NCBI RefSeq assembly: GCF_000747075.1
Contig: NZ_AVCH01000143.1
Location: 1-34,286, forward strand
Source of the DNA: Arenimonas malthae CC-JY-1
GTDB taxonomy: Bacteria; Pseudomonadota; Gammaproteobacteria; Xanthomonadales; Xanthomonadaceae
Length of the DNA: 34,286 nt
Reading direction: 5' to 3'
This document shows, piece by piece, positions 25,701-33,957 of the stretch (position 1 is its first letter; each line of letters opens with the position of its first letter). Both the position numbers and the translations under genes were made by a program. The notes under the pieces are model-generated. The model was given only the letters and a program-made list of their open reading frames with translations, was not told where the DNA came from and ran no database searches.

Positions 25701-25776
25701 CGGGCCGCTCAGTCGTGGCGGTCATCGCCCCGACGATCAGGTCTTCCAGTCCGCGTTCGGTGGTGTCCGTTGCCAT
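22756..25776 (-). CDS. hsdR: Type I restriction enzyme R subunit HsdR
   Basis: 1006 residues from the ATG at 25776 with GGAGG upstream; a longer in-frame start at 25950 would run into hsdS and is rejected. The N-terminal nuclease has Asp155 and FELKN (Glu169-Leu-Lys171). The superfamily 2 translocase shows SAGSGKS (318-324), motif II DEAHSGQGG (425-433), FTATPK and a YDEPLL/QTLSRLNR region. A C-terminal helical domain binds the methylase core. It translocates and cuts unmethylated DNA when joined to HsdM and HsdS. Last gene of the hsdM-DUF262-hsdS-hsdR operon, 22 bases after hsdS. Confidence 0.95.
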   Translation of the reverse strand: MATDTTERGLEDLIVGAMTATTERPDGIASAHGLYASGGWILGDWRDYEREYAVDLKQLTEFLQASQPVVAEAVQLTEEGPARRKFLARLQGEITKRGVVDVLRKGLQHGAHHLTLFHASPTPGNLKAEEQFALNRFSVTRQVRYSREATQLALDIALFINGLPVATFELKNSLTKQTVADAVEQYKNDRDPRELLFQFGRCLVHFAVDDAQVQFCTELRGKASWFLPFNKGWNDGAGNPPNEHGLKTDYLWKQVLTHAGLTSIIENYAQIVEERDEKTGRVKRTQIFPRYHQRDVVMALLADAKARGVGQRYLIQHSAGSGKSNSIAWLAHQLVGLQQEAKDQPVFDSVIVVTDRRILDKQIRDTIKQFAQVKATVGHAEHSGDLRQFIAAGKKIIITTVQKFPHVLDEIGSEHAGRRFAILIDEAHSGQGGRTALAMNRALAGNDEDEDESTEDRINTLMEARKLLPNASYFAFTATPKNRTLELFGVPVPQTDGTVKHRPFHSYTMKQATEERFILDVLKNYTPVNSYYKLIKKIEDDPKFDATRAKRKLRRYVESHDHAIRLKAEIMVDHFHQDVLARQKIGGQARAMVVTSGIERAIQYYHAITEYLMERKSPIRAIVAFSGEHEYGGKKVTEASLNGFASSLIADRLTKDPYRLLVVADKFLTGYDEPLLHTMYVDKGLSGIKAVQTLSRLNRAHPKKSEVFVLDFMNDADTIKASFEPYYRTTLLSDETDPNKLHDLRSALDGYQVYSPEQVEGLVDLFLAGAQRDKLDPILDACVATYNELDEDAQVDFKGKTKAFIRTYAFLSAILPYTQADWERLSIVLNLLVSKLPAPKEEDLSRGILETIDMDSYRVEKQAAMKIALADADGSLDPVPDGSGGGMREPDLEPLSNILKTFNDQFGNISWQDEDRVRKLITEDIPERVAADTAYQNAQANSGAANARIEHDKALGRVLIELMKDDTELFRQYSDNDSFRKWLADSVFGMTYRKGSAQGNQSASGL

Positions 25777-25798
25777 TAATCCTCCAGTCTTATCCTGC

Positions 25799-27235
25799 TT
25801 ATGCGGCTTGATCCTCAGCCGCGCCCTCTTCCATTGACTCCACTTCGTTCTCTTCGTCGATATCGATCTCGCTATCTGCGGGATCGGCCAGCTCGGGAAG
25901 AGTGGCGGCAGCTTCACGAACATCGAGCTTACCGGTGACAACATCGGCAACGAGACGAATCCAGTACTCGCGAAGCAGGGTCATCTCGCCATTAAGAATA
26001 GCTCTGGTTTTCAGGATGGGAGCTACTGCGTCCGTAACACGTTCAATAATCCGTTTCTGCTCCTCGATGGGTGGCAGTGCAATAGCGCGCCCCGCCGTAC
26101 TTTGTAGGTTCGTTCGTTGGCGTGTCGCGCCGGTTGACAAGGCCGCTGAGGCGCCGACTGCCGTTGCAGTGAGTTGCAGAGCCGCAAAATCTGGGAGCAA
26201 TCGATTCTCGTCAACGCGAAAACGAAAGCAGTCTGCCTTAACCATTGCCGGTTCAATTCCAGATGGCGCGACACATGCTCGCCCAGCGGGATGCCTGTCA
26301 TCGCCCAAGCCGGCAATCAGAATGTCACCTGAAAGCACGGAGTGATCACCCAGAGAAGCGTAGTGCATCGCCGAAATATAGGTTGCGCTAGATCCTTTGA
26401 ACTCGGCATGCCCAATATTCTGAAGCCGCACAACACGAACGCCGTCGTCCACGTAATGGGCGGACTTGAGTCCAGATCCGAATGGACCATCGCACCGCGA
26501 CACGGAAACACGACGGAGCGGCAGAACAGTCCAATGCTCTGGCACTTCGCCAAGCCACTCGACTCCTGATGGCTTGAGGCGCACATCGGGATCAAGGCCG
26601 CGGGTCACAGCGCGGTGGATGATGGCCCGCTTCTGTTCCTCCAGAAGCCGGATCAGCTTCTGCTTCGCGGCAACTGCGCGACGAATGCGGCGGTCAGCAT
26701 GGTCAAGGAACCGAACGATGACGACTTGCTCGTCTTTAGGTGGCAGCAGCACCGGCATTCGCTTGATGTCTTTGAAATCAAGATTCTGACGCAGACCAGA
26801 CCCGTAGCCGTAGATGATCTTCAACAGGTCATAGGCATTGAGGTACTGGTAACCGAACTCGTTCTCAACCTGACTGTTAGTTTCCAGGCAGAGGTAGGCA
26901 GAAGTGATGATGCCACGATCCTTGGCATGGCCGATCCGCAGGCTATTTCGGTCATTCTGTAAGTCGGTGGTCCGGACAATGATGTTGCCCGGCTCGACAA
27001 TCTGATAGGTCTCAAAGGACTCCGGCACCAGTCCTCGTAACTTCTCCTCTGGTTTGATGACAATCCGTCCATAGCTCAAGGAAAGTACGGTCTTCTCGGC
27101 CATGCCGGTGTTGCGGACATCGCGCGGGCTATAAGCAACAAAGGCGGGGACAATGTTCCAATGTGCAGGAACGTCGCCCAGCCACTGGACGCCAGAATCC
27201 TTCATCTCCGCATAGGGCTTGAGTCCATCAATCAT
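25799..27235 (-). CDS. hsdS: Type I restriction-modification specificity subunit HsdS
   Basis: 478 residues. HsdS chooses the bipartite DNA target. Two target-recognition halves are visible, each opened by the family's signature: KDSGVQWLGDVPAHW near the N-terminus and PSGVEWLGEVPEHWTVLPLR in the middle. Conserved helical spacers (VIVRFLDHADRRIRRAVAAK, IEEQKRIIERVTDAV) follow each. The C-terminal tail is acidic (IDIDEENEVESMEEGAAED). The ATG at 27235 overlaps the stop of the DUF262 gene as ATGA (27232-27235), so hsdS is translationally coupled to it; the longer start at 27256 is less likely. The recognition sequence cannot be predicted from this sequence alone. Confidence 0.93.
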   Translation of the reverse strand: MIDGLKPYAEMKDSGVQWLGDVPAHWNIVPAFVAYSPRDVRNTGMAEKTVLSLSYGRIVIKPEEKLRGLVPESFETYQIVEPGNIIVRTTDLQNDRNSLRIGHAKDRGIITSAYLCLETNSQVENEFGYQYLNAYDLLKIIYGYGSGLRQNLDFKDIKRMPVLLPPKDEQVVIVRFLDHADRRIRRAVAAKQKLIRLLEEQKRAIIHRAVTRGLDPDVRLKPSGVEWLGEVPEHWTVLPLRRVSVSRCDGPFGSGLKSAHYVDDGVRVVRLQNIGHAEFKGSSATYISAMHYASLGDHSVLSGDILIAGLGDDRHPAGRACVAPSGIEPAMVKADCFRFRVDENRLLPDFAALQLTATAVGASAALSTGATRQRTNLQSTAGRAIALPPIEEQKRIIERVTDAVAPILKTRAILNGEMTLLREYWIRLVADVVTGKLDVREAAATLPELADPADSEIDIDEENEVESMEEGAAEDQAA

Positions 27236-29457
27236 GCCAACACCTGCTGGAACCAAAGGAGCGCTGCTTCGCCTTCCTTCCGAACTACGGCATCGACGCT
27301 TCTGCTGTGACGGATGGCGTTACGAAGCTCGGCAAACTGCCCAAACCGTGTATTGAGCACTTCCTTGGTGCCAAAGCGTGCCTCGAAGCGGGGCCACAGC
27401 AGCTTGTTGATTAACGTGTCCTGGAGCTCACGCAGATCGAAGTACTCCAATTGGCCCTCCAGCCTGGCGTAATGGTCTGCATCCATCGCGGCGTTACGCT
27501 TGAGAGCACGCTGCAATCGTTCATCCACCTTGTCTGCCACGTTGCTCGGCACCAGCGCCGCATCGTCGCCAAGCCCGGTACGGATCGCCTCTCGCAGGCG
27601 GAGCTCTACCTGCTCAATGCCCTCGTCCAGCTCCCGCAGGGCCACAGGCAAGTCCAGGCGGCGCTTGACCAGCAGCGTCTCGATAGCCTCCTGGATCGTG
27701 CGCTGGCGTTCGGCAATGAAGGCCTCGAAGTCCTCCGGGGTGAACGGGTTGCGCATCAGGATGTCGAATGCCTTGTCGGAGACGAAATGGGATGCGAGGA
27801 TGTCCCGCACCTGCTGCTCGCCGTTGTTGGCGACCAGCTCTGGCAGGTACTCGTTCGGCAAGCGATCGCTAATGACATGGCGATTAGTCTCGGCTGTCAG
27901 CGGAGTCCGATTGAGGATGCTGTCGCCCAATGAGCCGACCTGCTTCTTTGCCCATGCGCGTGGGACGATGTGGTGGTCATCCAGGTCGCCGGCCACAGGT
28001 ACGGTCCCCTTCATCCAGTCCCGTGCGCCCTGCAGAACAAGCAGGTTGAAGATGCCGTTGTAAATCGAGGAACCTCGCCTGGTCTCCTTCCTAAGCTCGA
28101 GGTTGCGGAATTGATGCTTGAAGTCGGCGATTAGGGCGGGCTCGTCGTTTGCATCGTCGATCCAACGGCGCACATCCTGAAAATCACGCGCAGCTGTGGA
28201 CTCAACGGACCCCGAATAGCGGCTCGTGAACACGCTGGCCCAATACCAGTCGCGGACCTTGCGCTGGGCATCCAACCTGCGGATGGCCGGCAGGCTGGCG
28301 ACATGTGCCTGCAAGGCCGAAAAGGCCGGAAGAATCGACACATAAGGAAGGTATTGGGACGACGTTACGCCGAACTCGTGCGGATGCCGAAGCATGGCGA
28401 TGCTGGAATCCATCGCATCCACCGCTGACTTCCAGCGGAACGAAAACTCCGCTTCGTCTGCGATCAGCACTTCCTGAGTGATCTTGCCGCTTGCGTCGCG
28501 GATGGGCTTGGCTTGCCCTGGCAGCAGGTAGTACAGATACTTGGGCGAGCAGTACGTCTGCCGAAGAATTGACATCACCTGCAGGATATAGACGTTTAGC
28601 TTGTCGCTTTCGACAAAGGACAGCCGCGGCTTGGCCTTGCGCCACAGGCTCTTCAGCTGAAGCCCCTTGGGCTTCAGCAGTGCATTCATCAGATCGAATA
28701 TATCGAGCTTCACCCCGCGGCTGTTGATCTGGGTGAAGATGTCGCAAACCTTTTCGACTTCCAGATCCCGATCCAGTTCGATATAGGCGATCTGGTATTG
28801 CTCGGTGACGTCTTTTACCTGTGCCCCGAATCCCTTCGCATCTTCAACGTGGCGGGATGCCTTGGCCGCTGCCTCGTCGTCACCATCAGCCTTGGCCGCA
28901 TCGCGCCGAGCCAACCAGTAGGCTTCGTACTCACGGAACCAGTCCGGCAGTGCCCATCCGCCCTTGCCCACGATGGCCAGAGGAAACATGTGCTGCTCGT
29001 ATTGCGACTGCGGATTTGCGAGCAATTTTGGGCCGTACTTGGTCCAGTCGTAGACAAAGGCGTCTTCGTCCCCTGCCTCCATGAACCGATCGACTCTGAT
29101 GAAATAGAGGTAACGCTTCTTGCGACCTGGCAGCTTCTCGTCAGGCGCAATGAAGGCGTAGTGCATGGCCGTGAGCCGCTGCTGCCCATCCAGCACGATG
29201 TGCTCGCGATTGCTGTCACCCCCGTCATAGCCGTAGACGTGTTCGCAAGAAAGCGCGTCGAAGTTCTCCTTCTTGCCCTTCCACAACAGCAAGCTGCCGA
29301 TGTAGTAATCGAGGAATATCGAGCGCATCAGATCGCCGATGTCCCAAGGCTTCCACTCGAACTCTCGCTGGAAGTCAGGAATGACGAATCGGCCTTCCTT
29401 CAATCGGGTGACCAGTGCGTTCAGGCCGATATGGTCAGGCTTCTGAGCGTCCTTCAT
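27232..29457 (-). CDS. GmrSD-like DUF262/DUF1524 protein with C-terminal HEPN-like motif, inside the hsd operon
   Basis: 741 residues. The N-terminal DUF262 (GmrS/ParB-like) domain has FQREFEW (29-35) and the NTP-site motif IVLDGQQRLTA (88-98), with FTQINSRGVKLD at about 241-252. The DUF1524 His-Me nuclease domain follows: DDHHIVPRAW (His495-His496) and ILNRTPLTAETNRHVISDR (514-532). The last 80 residues carry LRNAIRHSR, a HEPN-type RNxxxH motif at 712-717. GmrSD enzymes are type IV restriction systems that cut modified phage DNA. It is joined to hsdM upstream and hsdS downstream by 4-base ATGA overlaps, with GGAGG before its ATG. The HEPN reading is inference from the short motif. Confidence 0.85.
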   Translation of the reverse strand: MKDAQKPDHIGLNALVTRLKEGRFVIPDFQREFEWKPWDIGDLMRSIFLDYYIGSLLLWKGKKENFDALSCEHVYGYDGGDSNREHIVLDGQQRLTAMHYAFIAPDEKLPGRKKRYLYFIRVDRFMEAGDEDAFVYDWTKYGPKLLANPQSQYEQHMFPLAIVGKGGWALPDWFREYEAYWLARRDAAKADGDDEAAAKASRHVEDAKGFGAQVKDVTEQYQIAYIELDRDLEVEKVCDIFTQINSRGVKLDIFDLMNALLKPKGLQLKSLWRKAKPRLSFVESDKLNVYILQVMSILRQTYCSPKYLYYLLPGQAKPIRDASGKITQEVLIADEAEFSFRWKSAVDAMDSSIAMLRHPHEFGVTSSQYLPYVSILPAFSALQAHVASLPAIRRLDAQRKVRDWYWASVFTSRYSGSVESTAARDFQDVRRWIDDANDEPALIADFKHQFRNLELRKETRRGSSIYNGIFNLLVLQGARDWMKGTVPVAGDLDDHHIVPRAWAKKQVGSLGDSILNRTPLTAETNRHVISDRLPNEYLPELVANNGEQQVRDILASHFVSDKAFDILMRNPFTPEDFEAFIAERQRTIQEAIETLLVKRRLDLPVALRELDEGIEQVELRLREAIRTGLGDDAALVPSNVADKVDERLQRALKRNAAMDADHYARLEGQLEYFDLRELQDTLINKLLWPRFEARFGTKEVLNTRFGQFAELRNAIRHSRSVDAVVRKEGEAALLWFQQVLA

Positions 29458-31433
29458 GCCGCACCTCCAACGATGTCGGCCAGTAGTCCGTCACTCTCGC
29501 GCTCCAGAGCCAGAATGTCAGCCCGAATTTCATCAAGCGTGCGCAGCGGCGCCGGCTTGTAGAAATAACGGGTGAAGCTGACCTCGTAGCCCGTCTTGAT
29601 ACTGTCTGGCACGTACCAGGCATCTGGCGCATAGGGCATCACTTCGCGCTGGAGGAAGGCCTCGATGCCTCCCTCCTCCAGCAGCGGCACCTGCTCGGTG
29701 TCGCGCAGGTCGGTATCCGGCTCGTACTCGACCACAGCCGGTTTGCCGTCGATGGTGGTCGCGAACAACCCGCGCAGTGGATCGGCCTTAACACCCTTCT
29801 TGTGCACCTTGCGGATCACCGGCGGTGCGGACTCGCTGCGTTCGGCGGCTTCCTTGAGCTTCTTGATTTCAGCGGGCTTGTAGGCGCGATCGTGGTCGAT
29901 GCCGACCAAGCGCAACGGGCGCTCAACCGTGACCTTCCAGTAGCCAAGGGCGGCGTTGTTGAAGATCTTCGACTGCTCGCTTTCCTTGAAGCCCAGAAAG
30001 GTGTCGAGAATGCGCTGGATGTCCTCGGGGGACAGTTCGCAGTTCTTCTTGCCCAGGTTCTTGCGCAGTGGGCGATACCACTGCGAGGCATCGATCAGTT
30101 GCACCTTGCCCTTGCGATGCTTGGGCTTGCGATTGCTCATCACCCAGATGTAGGTCGCGATGCCGGTGTTGTAGAACATGTTGAGCGGCAGGGCGACGAT
30201 TGCTTCCAGCCAGTCGTTCTCGATGATCCAGCGGCGGATGTTGCTCTCGCCCTGCCCCGCGTCGCCGGTGAACAGGCTGGATCCGTTGTGCACGGTGGCG
30301 ATTCGGCTGCCCAGCGCGGAGCCCTGCTTCATCTTGCTGAGCATGTTGGCCATGAACAGCATCTGCCCGTCGCTGGAGCGGGTCAGCAGCGAATACTCGG
30401 GGTCCTCTGCATGCTCGATCAGGAAACGGGGGTCATTGATGCCGCCCTTGCCGCCCATGCGCTCAGCATCGCTTTTCCAGCTTTTTCCGTAAGGCGGGTT
30501 GGACAGCATGAAGTCGAACTCGCGTGCGGGGAATGCGTCGTTCGACAGCGTCGAGTGTTCAGGCCCACCCACGATGTTGTCTGCAGCCTCGCCCTCGCCC
30601 TTCAGCAACAGGTCCGCCTTGCAGATGGCATAGGTCTCGGCGTTGATCTCCTGGCCGTACAGGTGGACGGAGACCTGCTTGCCGTTCTTAGCCGCCAGCT
30701 CGGTCAGGGTCTCTTCAGCGACGGTCAGCATGCCGCCGGTCCCGCAAGCGCCGTCGTAGAGCAGGTAAGTGCCGGATTCGACTTGGTCGGCCACGGGATC
30801 GAAGATCAACCGGGCCATCAGCTTGACCGCGTCGCGCGGGGTCCAGTGCTCGCCGGCCTCTTCGTTGTTCTCCTCGTTGAAGCGACGGACCAGTTCCTCG
30901 AACACCGTGCCCATGGCGTGGTTGTCCAGGGCCGGCTGGCGGATGTTGCCGTCGGCCTCGCGCACGGGCTCCGGGCCGAGGTTGATGGCCGGGTCGAGCA
31001 GTTTTTCGATCAGCGTGCCGAGCGCATCGGCCTTGGACAGCCGGGGGATCTGGTTGCGGAACTCGAAGTTGTCGAGGATGTCCTGGACGTTGGGCGAGAA
31101 GCCGTCGAGGTAGGCCTCGAAGTCCGCCTTTAGCTTGGCCTGGCTGGCGCGGTTGCGCAGGTCGCGAAGGGTGAAGGGCGAAGTGTTGTAGAACGCCTGC
31201 CCGGCTGCCTGGCGCAGGGCTGCGTCCTGGTTGGCGATCCCGGCCTTGTCCAGGTTCGCCTTCATCTGCAGGACGGCTGGCTTGGAGGCCTCCAGAACGG
31301 CGTCCAGGCGCCGCAGGACCGTCATCGGCAGGATGACGTCACGGTACTTGCCGCGGACATACAGGTCGCGCAGGACGTCGTCAGCGATGCCCCAGATGAA
31401 GTTGGTGATCCAGCTGAGTTGGGTGGAATCCAT
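29454..31433 (-). CDS. hsdM: Type I restriction-modification DNA methyltransferase HsdM
   Basis: 659 residues. It transfers methyl groups from S-adenosylmethionine to adenine in the target chosen by HsdS. The N-terminal helical domain (FIWGIADDVLRDLYVRGKYR) precedes the methylase fold: motif I DGACGTGGML (227-236) and catalytic motif IV SNPPYGKSW (311-319, N6-adenine type). An RRFNEENNEEAGEHWTPRDA stretch at about 183-202 is typical of this subgroup. The ATG at 31433 has AGGA upstream. Its stop overlaps the DUF262 start. It is the first gene of the operon, about 370 bases downstream of the tniQ stop. Confidence 0.95.
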   Translation of the reverse strand: MDSTQLSWITNFIWGIADDVLRDLYVRGKYRDVILPMTVLRRLDAVLEASKPAVLQMKANLDKAGIANQDAALRQAAGQAFYNTSPFTLRDLRNRASQAKLKADFEAYLDGFSPNVQDILDNFEFRNQIPRLSKADALGTLIEKLLDPAINLGPEPVREADGNIRQPALDNHAMGTVFEELVRRFNEENNEEAGEHWTPRDAVKLMARLIFDPVADQVESGTYLLYDGACGTGGMLTVAEETLTELAAKNGKQVSVHLYGQEINAETYAICKADLLLKGEGEAADNIVGGPEHSTLSNDAFPAREFDFMLSNPPYGKSWKSDAERMGGKGGINDPRFLIEHAEDPEYSLLTRSSDGQMLFMANMLSKMKQGSALGSRIATVHNGSSLFTGDAGQGESNIRRWIIENDWLEAIVALPLNMFYNTGIATYIWVMSNRKPKHRKGKVQLIDASQWYRPLRKNLGKKNCELSPEDIQRILDTFLGFKESEQSKIFNNAALGYWKVTVERPLRLVGIDHDRAYKPAEIKKLKEAAERSESAPPVIRKVHKKGVKADPLRGLFATTIDGKPAVVEYEPDTDLRDTEQVPLLEEGGIEAFLQREVMPYAPDAWYVPDSIKTGYEVSFTRYFYKPAPLRTLDEIRADILALERESDGLLADIVGGAA

Positions 31434-31802
31434 TGGTTTTGTGTCCTAAGTTCTGAACAGCCGAGCGCCAAAAGCCGGCCGGATCGGCCAGATGGCGCGT
31501 ACTATCAGTAAGTACAAGCTGAAATTGGCGTGACTTTGAACACTCGCGCCTCTTGTAAATCAAAGGCTTGCATTCGATTCGGCGCGCAGCCTCCCCTTAA
31601 GCGCCCCATTCTAGGTCGGGGTGTCTCATAGGGCGAGATGCCACGATCTATGCCGCACCCGACACCGCCCCCACCACGCAAGGTTCTTCAAGCTGCTTGG
31701 CCAGGTGGTGCCGGACTGGGAACGGCGAAGACGTCGTCTCGAAGCGACCCTTCTCTAGCTGGGCCCTGAGCCGGAGCTGCGCACGCATGTGGGCCAGAGG
31801 GG
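31434..31802. other. 369-bp gene-free region between tniQ and hsdM
   Basis: No coding sequence is supported here. It should contain the hsd operon promoter; a possible but mediocre minus-strand pair is TTCAAA, 17 bases, TTGTAC, just upstream of the palindrome at 31499-31515. No clear rho-independent terminator for tniQ is visible. Confidence 0.5.
31499..31515. promoter_or_regulatory. Palindrome upstream of hsdM (candidate operator)
   Basis: GTACT, 7-base spacer, AGTAC (17 bp, arms perfect), 66 bases before the hsdM ATG. Its size suits an XRE-type dimer site. Control of the hsd promoter by the regulator at the right edge is only a guess. Confidence 0.4.
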
Positions 31803-33560
31803 CTACCTCGCCCGGGCGTCAACGAGCTCCAGAGGTAGCTGTTGAACGTCTCCCCTCACGGCGTCCTGAATGGCGGAGCGGGTTAATGGGAGCCGGTCCA
31901 ACTTGCAGATCTTCGTGCGCAGGTCGGGCACAACCCGTACAAGGTCCACCAAAGCCACCCGCGCCCCCCGGTTTCTTGTGGCTAGTTCATTGGCTGCAAG
32001 TCGGCAGGCCTTACACAGGGCTCGATCACGAGCATCCCAATCCAAGGCCCGGCGATTTCCTGAAGCGGGCAGCCTCAGATGAGAATTTTTCTTAGCCAAC
32101 CATTCCCTGTCATTCCGATAGAGCCAGGCATATGCACTGGGATCCAGATCCCTGGCGAGCTTCGGGCCGCCGGGAGCCGCGACACTCAGCGCCGCGAGCC
32201 ACCTGGCACGATTCTGCTGCCGCAATGCCCGCCCCTTGGCGTCTAGCCACTTCCCTTTCAGCCCAACCGTCGTACCTAGCACTCTACGCACAGAGGACTC
32301 TGACAGCCCCGTTTCTTCAGCGAGACTCGAGGGGTCAGCCCCTGCAGACAAGCCTTGGGTTAGCCGAAGCAGCGCCGCGCCCAAGATCTTCGAAGGACGC
32401 CGAGGGGTTGATCGCCCCTCGTCAGCAAGCCACGTCTGTGCTGTTCGGACGGCAATATTGAACTCCTTGGCGAGTTCTGTGACTGACGCAGCTCTTTGTG
32501 CCGCCTTCAGAAAATCTCCTCGAATATCTTGGGCTCGGAAGCGCTTCTCCTCAGCCAGCTCGCTACGTCTTGTCGCCGTTTCTTCACGCTTTGCTTCATC
32601 CAAGAAATCCGACCAAGACTCGAACAAGCAAGAAGCGACTATCAGCAGTTTTAGCGGGTGTCCCTGCCCCGGCTCGCTGAGGACAGACCGAACCCTGGAG
32701 ATGCACGTTGCCTCTGAAGGGGTGTCGGCCGTCCACTCGGGCAATGCCGATAGGGCAGTAATCGCTGACTTCAGCCCTTTCCCGACAGCCGCCGTCGCCA
32801 GCCGACCGGATGTCGATATCCAGCCAGCCCGGATCATCCCCCTTCGAAGTGCCCCCGCAAAGGCTTCGCCGGAACCGGCTGGTTTCTCCGCCATCGCGGC
32901 TGATTCTTGTGAGAATCGGCTGAATCGATTGATGCTCGCCAGCTGCCATTCGTCCACGTGGCTGGTGAGCCCTGCGGGCAGGGTCAGATCAGATTCCTCG
33001 GGTAGGCTCCATTCGAACCGACCCTGCCTCGCCCTGTTGGAGATGGAGAAGAGCAACCACGTTTGGTGCCTACCGCACACCCAGACACCGGGCATCTGGT
33101 GATCAACGCGCCAATAGGCCGTCCCATGCTGCGCAGTGTCCTCAGCTATACAACCCCGACACGCCTTCAGTTCACAGATTGCACCAAACCCGCTTGCGAG
33201 GAGCCCGAACTGTGCCTTCAGCGACCCCAATCGAGGTGAGCGCATTGATGACAGCGCGGTGGCCCAGTCCGCCTCCGACCTCGCGACGAGGAAAGCCGGG
33301 AGAATGGTATGGGCAAGTGCAATCCTGCGAGCATCCCCGAGCTGCCCGTCGAAGGCAGCTGCCAGATGGTCCAGCCCGGCGGGCAGGTCGTGTGGATAGC
33401 CGCCCCGCGCATGCCCAAAGAGCTGTCGTGCTGTGCGATGAGGGCAAAGATTGCCACTGAGCCGGTGATGCCGACTCGCGAGACTGTAAACGGTCTCGCC
33501 TGGCAACCAATCTAGATGCCTGGCCGAGTCGAGCAGCTGTGGCTGTGACCTTGGCCCCAT
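31803..33560 (-). CDS. TnsD/TniQ-family transposition target-selection protein
   Basis: 585 residues. The N-terminal TniQ domain is recognised by LPGETVYSLASRHHRLSGN (19-37), an RQLFGH element, HDLPAGLDHLA, and a zinc site ELKACRGCIAED (Cys134, Cys137) with YWRVDHQMPGVWVCGRH (Cys162, His165). The long C-terminal part, with helix-turn-helix-like segments (AQRAASVTELAKEFNIAVRT; SSLAEETGLSESSVRRVLG), fits TnsD (about 500 residues), which binds a chromosomal attachment site, rather than the short TniQ. It would direct a Tn7-like transposase through TnsC. It follows a two-TM protein by 15 bases, so they are likely co-transcribed. No tnsA, tnsB or tnsC is in the window. Confidence 0.85.
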   Translation of the reverse strand: MGPRSQPQLLDSARHLDWLPGETVYSLASRHHRLSGNLCPHRTARQLFGHARGGYPHDLPAGLDHLAAAFDGQLGDARRIALAHTILPAFLVARSEADWATALSSMRSPRLGSLKAQFGLLASGFGAICELKACRGCIAEDTAQHGTAYWRVDHQMPGVWVCGRHQTWLLFSISNRARQGRFEWSLPEESDLTLPAGLTSHVDEWQLASINRFSRFSQESAAMAEKPAGSGEAFAGALRRGMIRAGWISTSGRLATAAVGKGLKSAITALSALPEWTADTPSEATCISRVRSVLSEPGQGHPLKLLIVASCLFESWSDFLDEAKREETATRRSELAEEKRFRAQDIRGDFLKAAQRAASVTELAKEFNIAVRTAQTWLADEGRSTPRRPSKILGAALLRLTQGLSAGADPSSLAEETGLSESSVRRVLGTTVGLKGKWLDAKGRALRQQNRARWLAALSVAAPGGPKLARDLDPSAYAWLYRNDREWLAKKNSHLRLPASGNRRALDWDARDRALCKACRLAANELATRNRGARVALVDLVRVVPDLRTKICKLDRLPLTRSAIQDAVRGDVQQLPLELVDARAR

Positions 33561-33575
33561 TGCTCTGCAGCCCAG

Positions 33576-33953
33576 CTAGGGCTCGACGTCCGCCACACCC
33601 AGTCGCTCCAGCTCCTTTGCCCAGCCTATCTCCTCCCGATTAGCTTGATGGAGGTGCCAGCCACCGCCAAGCAGCGGGACAAGTGAGAGCATGACAGTCA
33701 CCAAGCTGTCAGTCCTCCGACCATCCAGCAGCATGTAAGCCGCAATGGCAATTACTGCCAGAAAGATGAACAGGCAGAACCATGCAAATCGCGCACGCGC
33801 TCGAACCTTTCTTCGTCCAGAAGTGATACGCACGAACACCCTGAGTCGCTCCTCAGCCACGCGGTTGATCTCTGCCTTGCGTGCGGCGTCGGTCAAAATG
33901 AGGGACTGGTCCAGTGCACGCGCCAACTTCGTTTCGAATTTCTCGTCCTGCAT
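33576..33953 (-). CDS. Two-TM hypothetical protein upstream of tniQ
   Basis: 125 residues, family not recognised. The N-terminal 50 residues are charged and helical (LTDAARKAEINRVAEERLRV). Two hydrophobic segments follow at about 56-76 (FAWFCLFIFLAVIAIAAYML) and 83-102 (SLVTVMLSLVPLLGGGWHLH), then a short charged tail. It starts four bases after the stop of the XRE-type regulator and ends 15 bases before tniQ. The three probably form one transcript. The ribosome-binding site is weak. Confidence 0.65.
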   Translation of the reverse strand: MQDEKFETKLARALDQSLILTDAARKAEINRVAEERLRVFVRITSGRRKVRARARFAWFCLFIFLAVIAIAAYMLLDGRRTDSLVTVMLSLVPLLGGGWHLHQANREEIGWAKELERLGVADVEP

Positions 33954-33957
33954 CGGC

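Noticed and set aside
29802-31133. 443-codon plus-strand open frame opposite hsdM
   Set aside because: Lies antisense to a fully motif-supported methyltransferase and shows no recognisable domain.
29454-31433. Gly instead of Pro in HsdM motif I (DGACGTGG rather than DPACGTGG)
   Set aside because: This variant is common in one HsdM subgroup, so it does not indicate inactivation.
31381-31563. 60-codon minus-strand open frame at the hsdM start
   Set aside because: Overlaps the hsdM start region in another frame, no family resemblance; the region is better explained as promoter.
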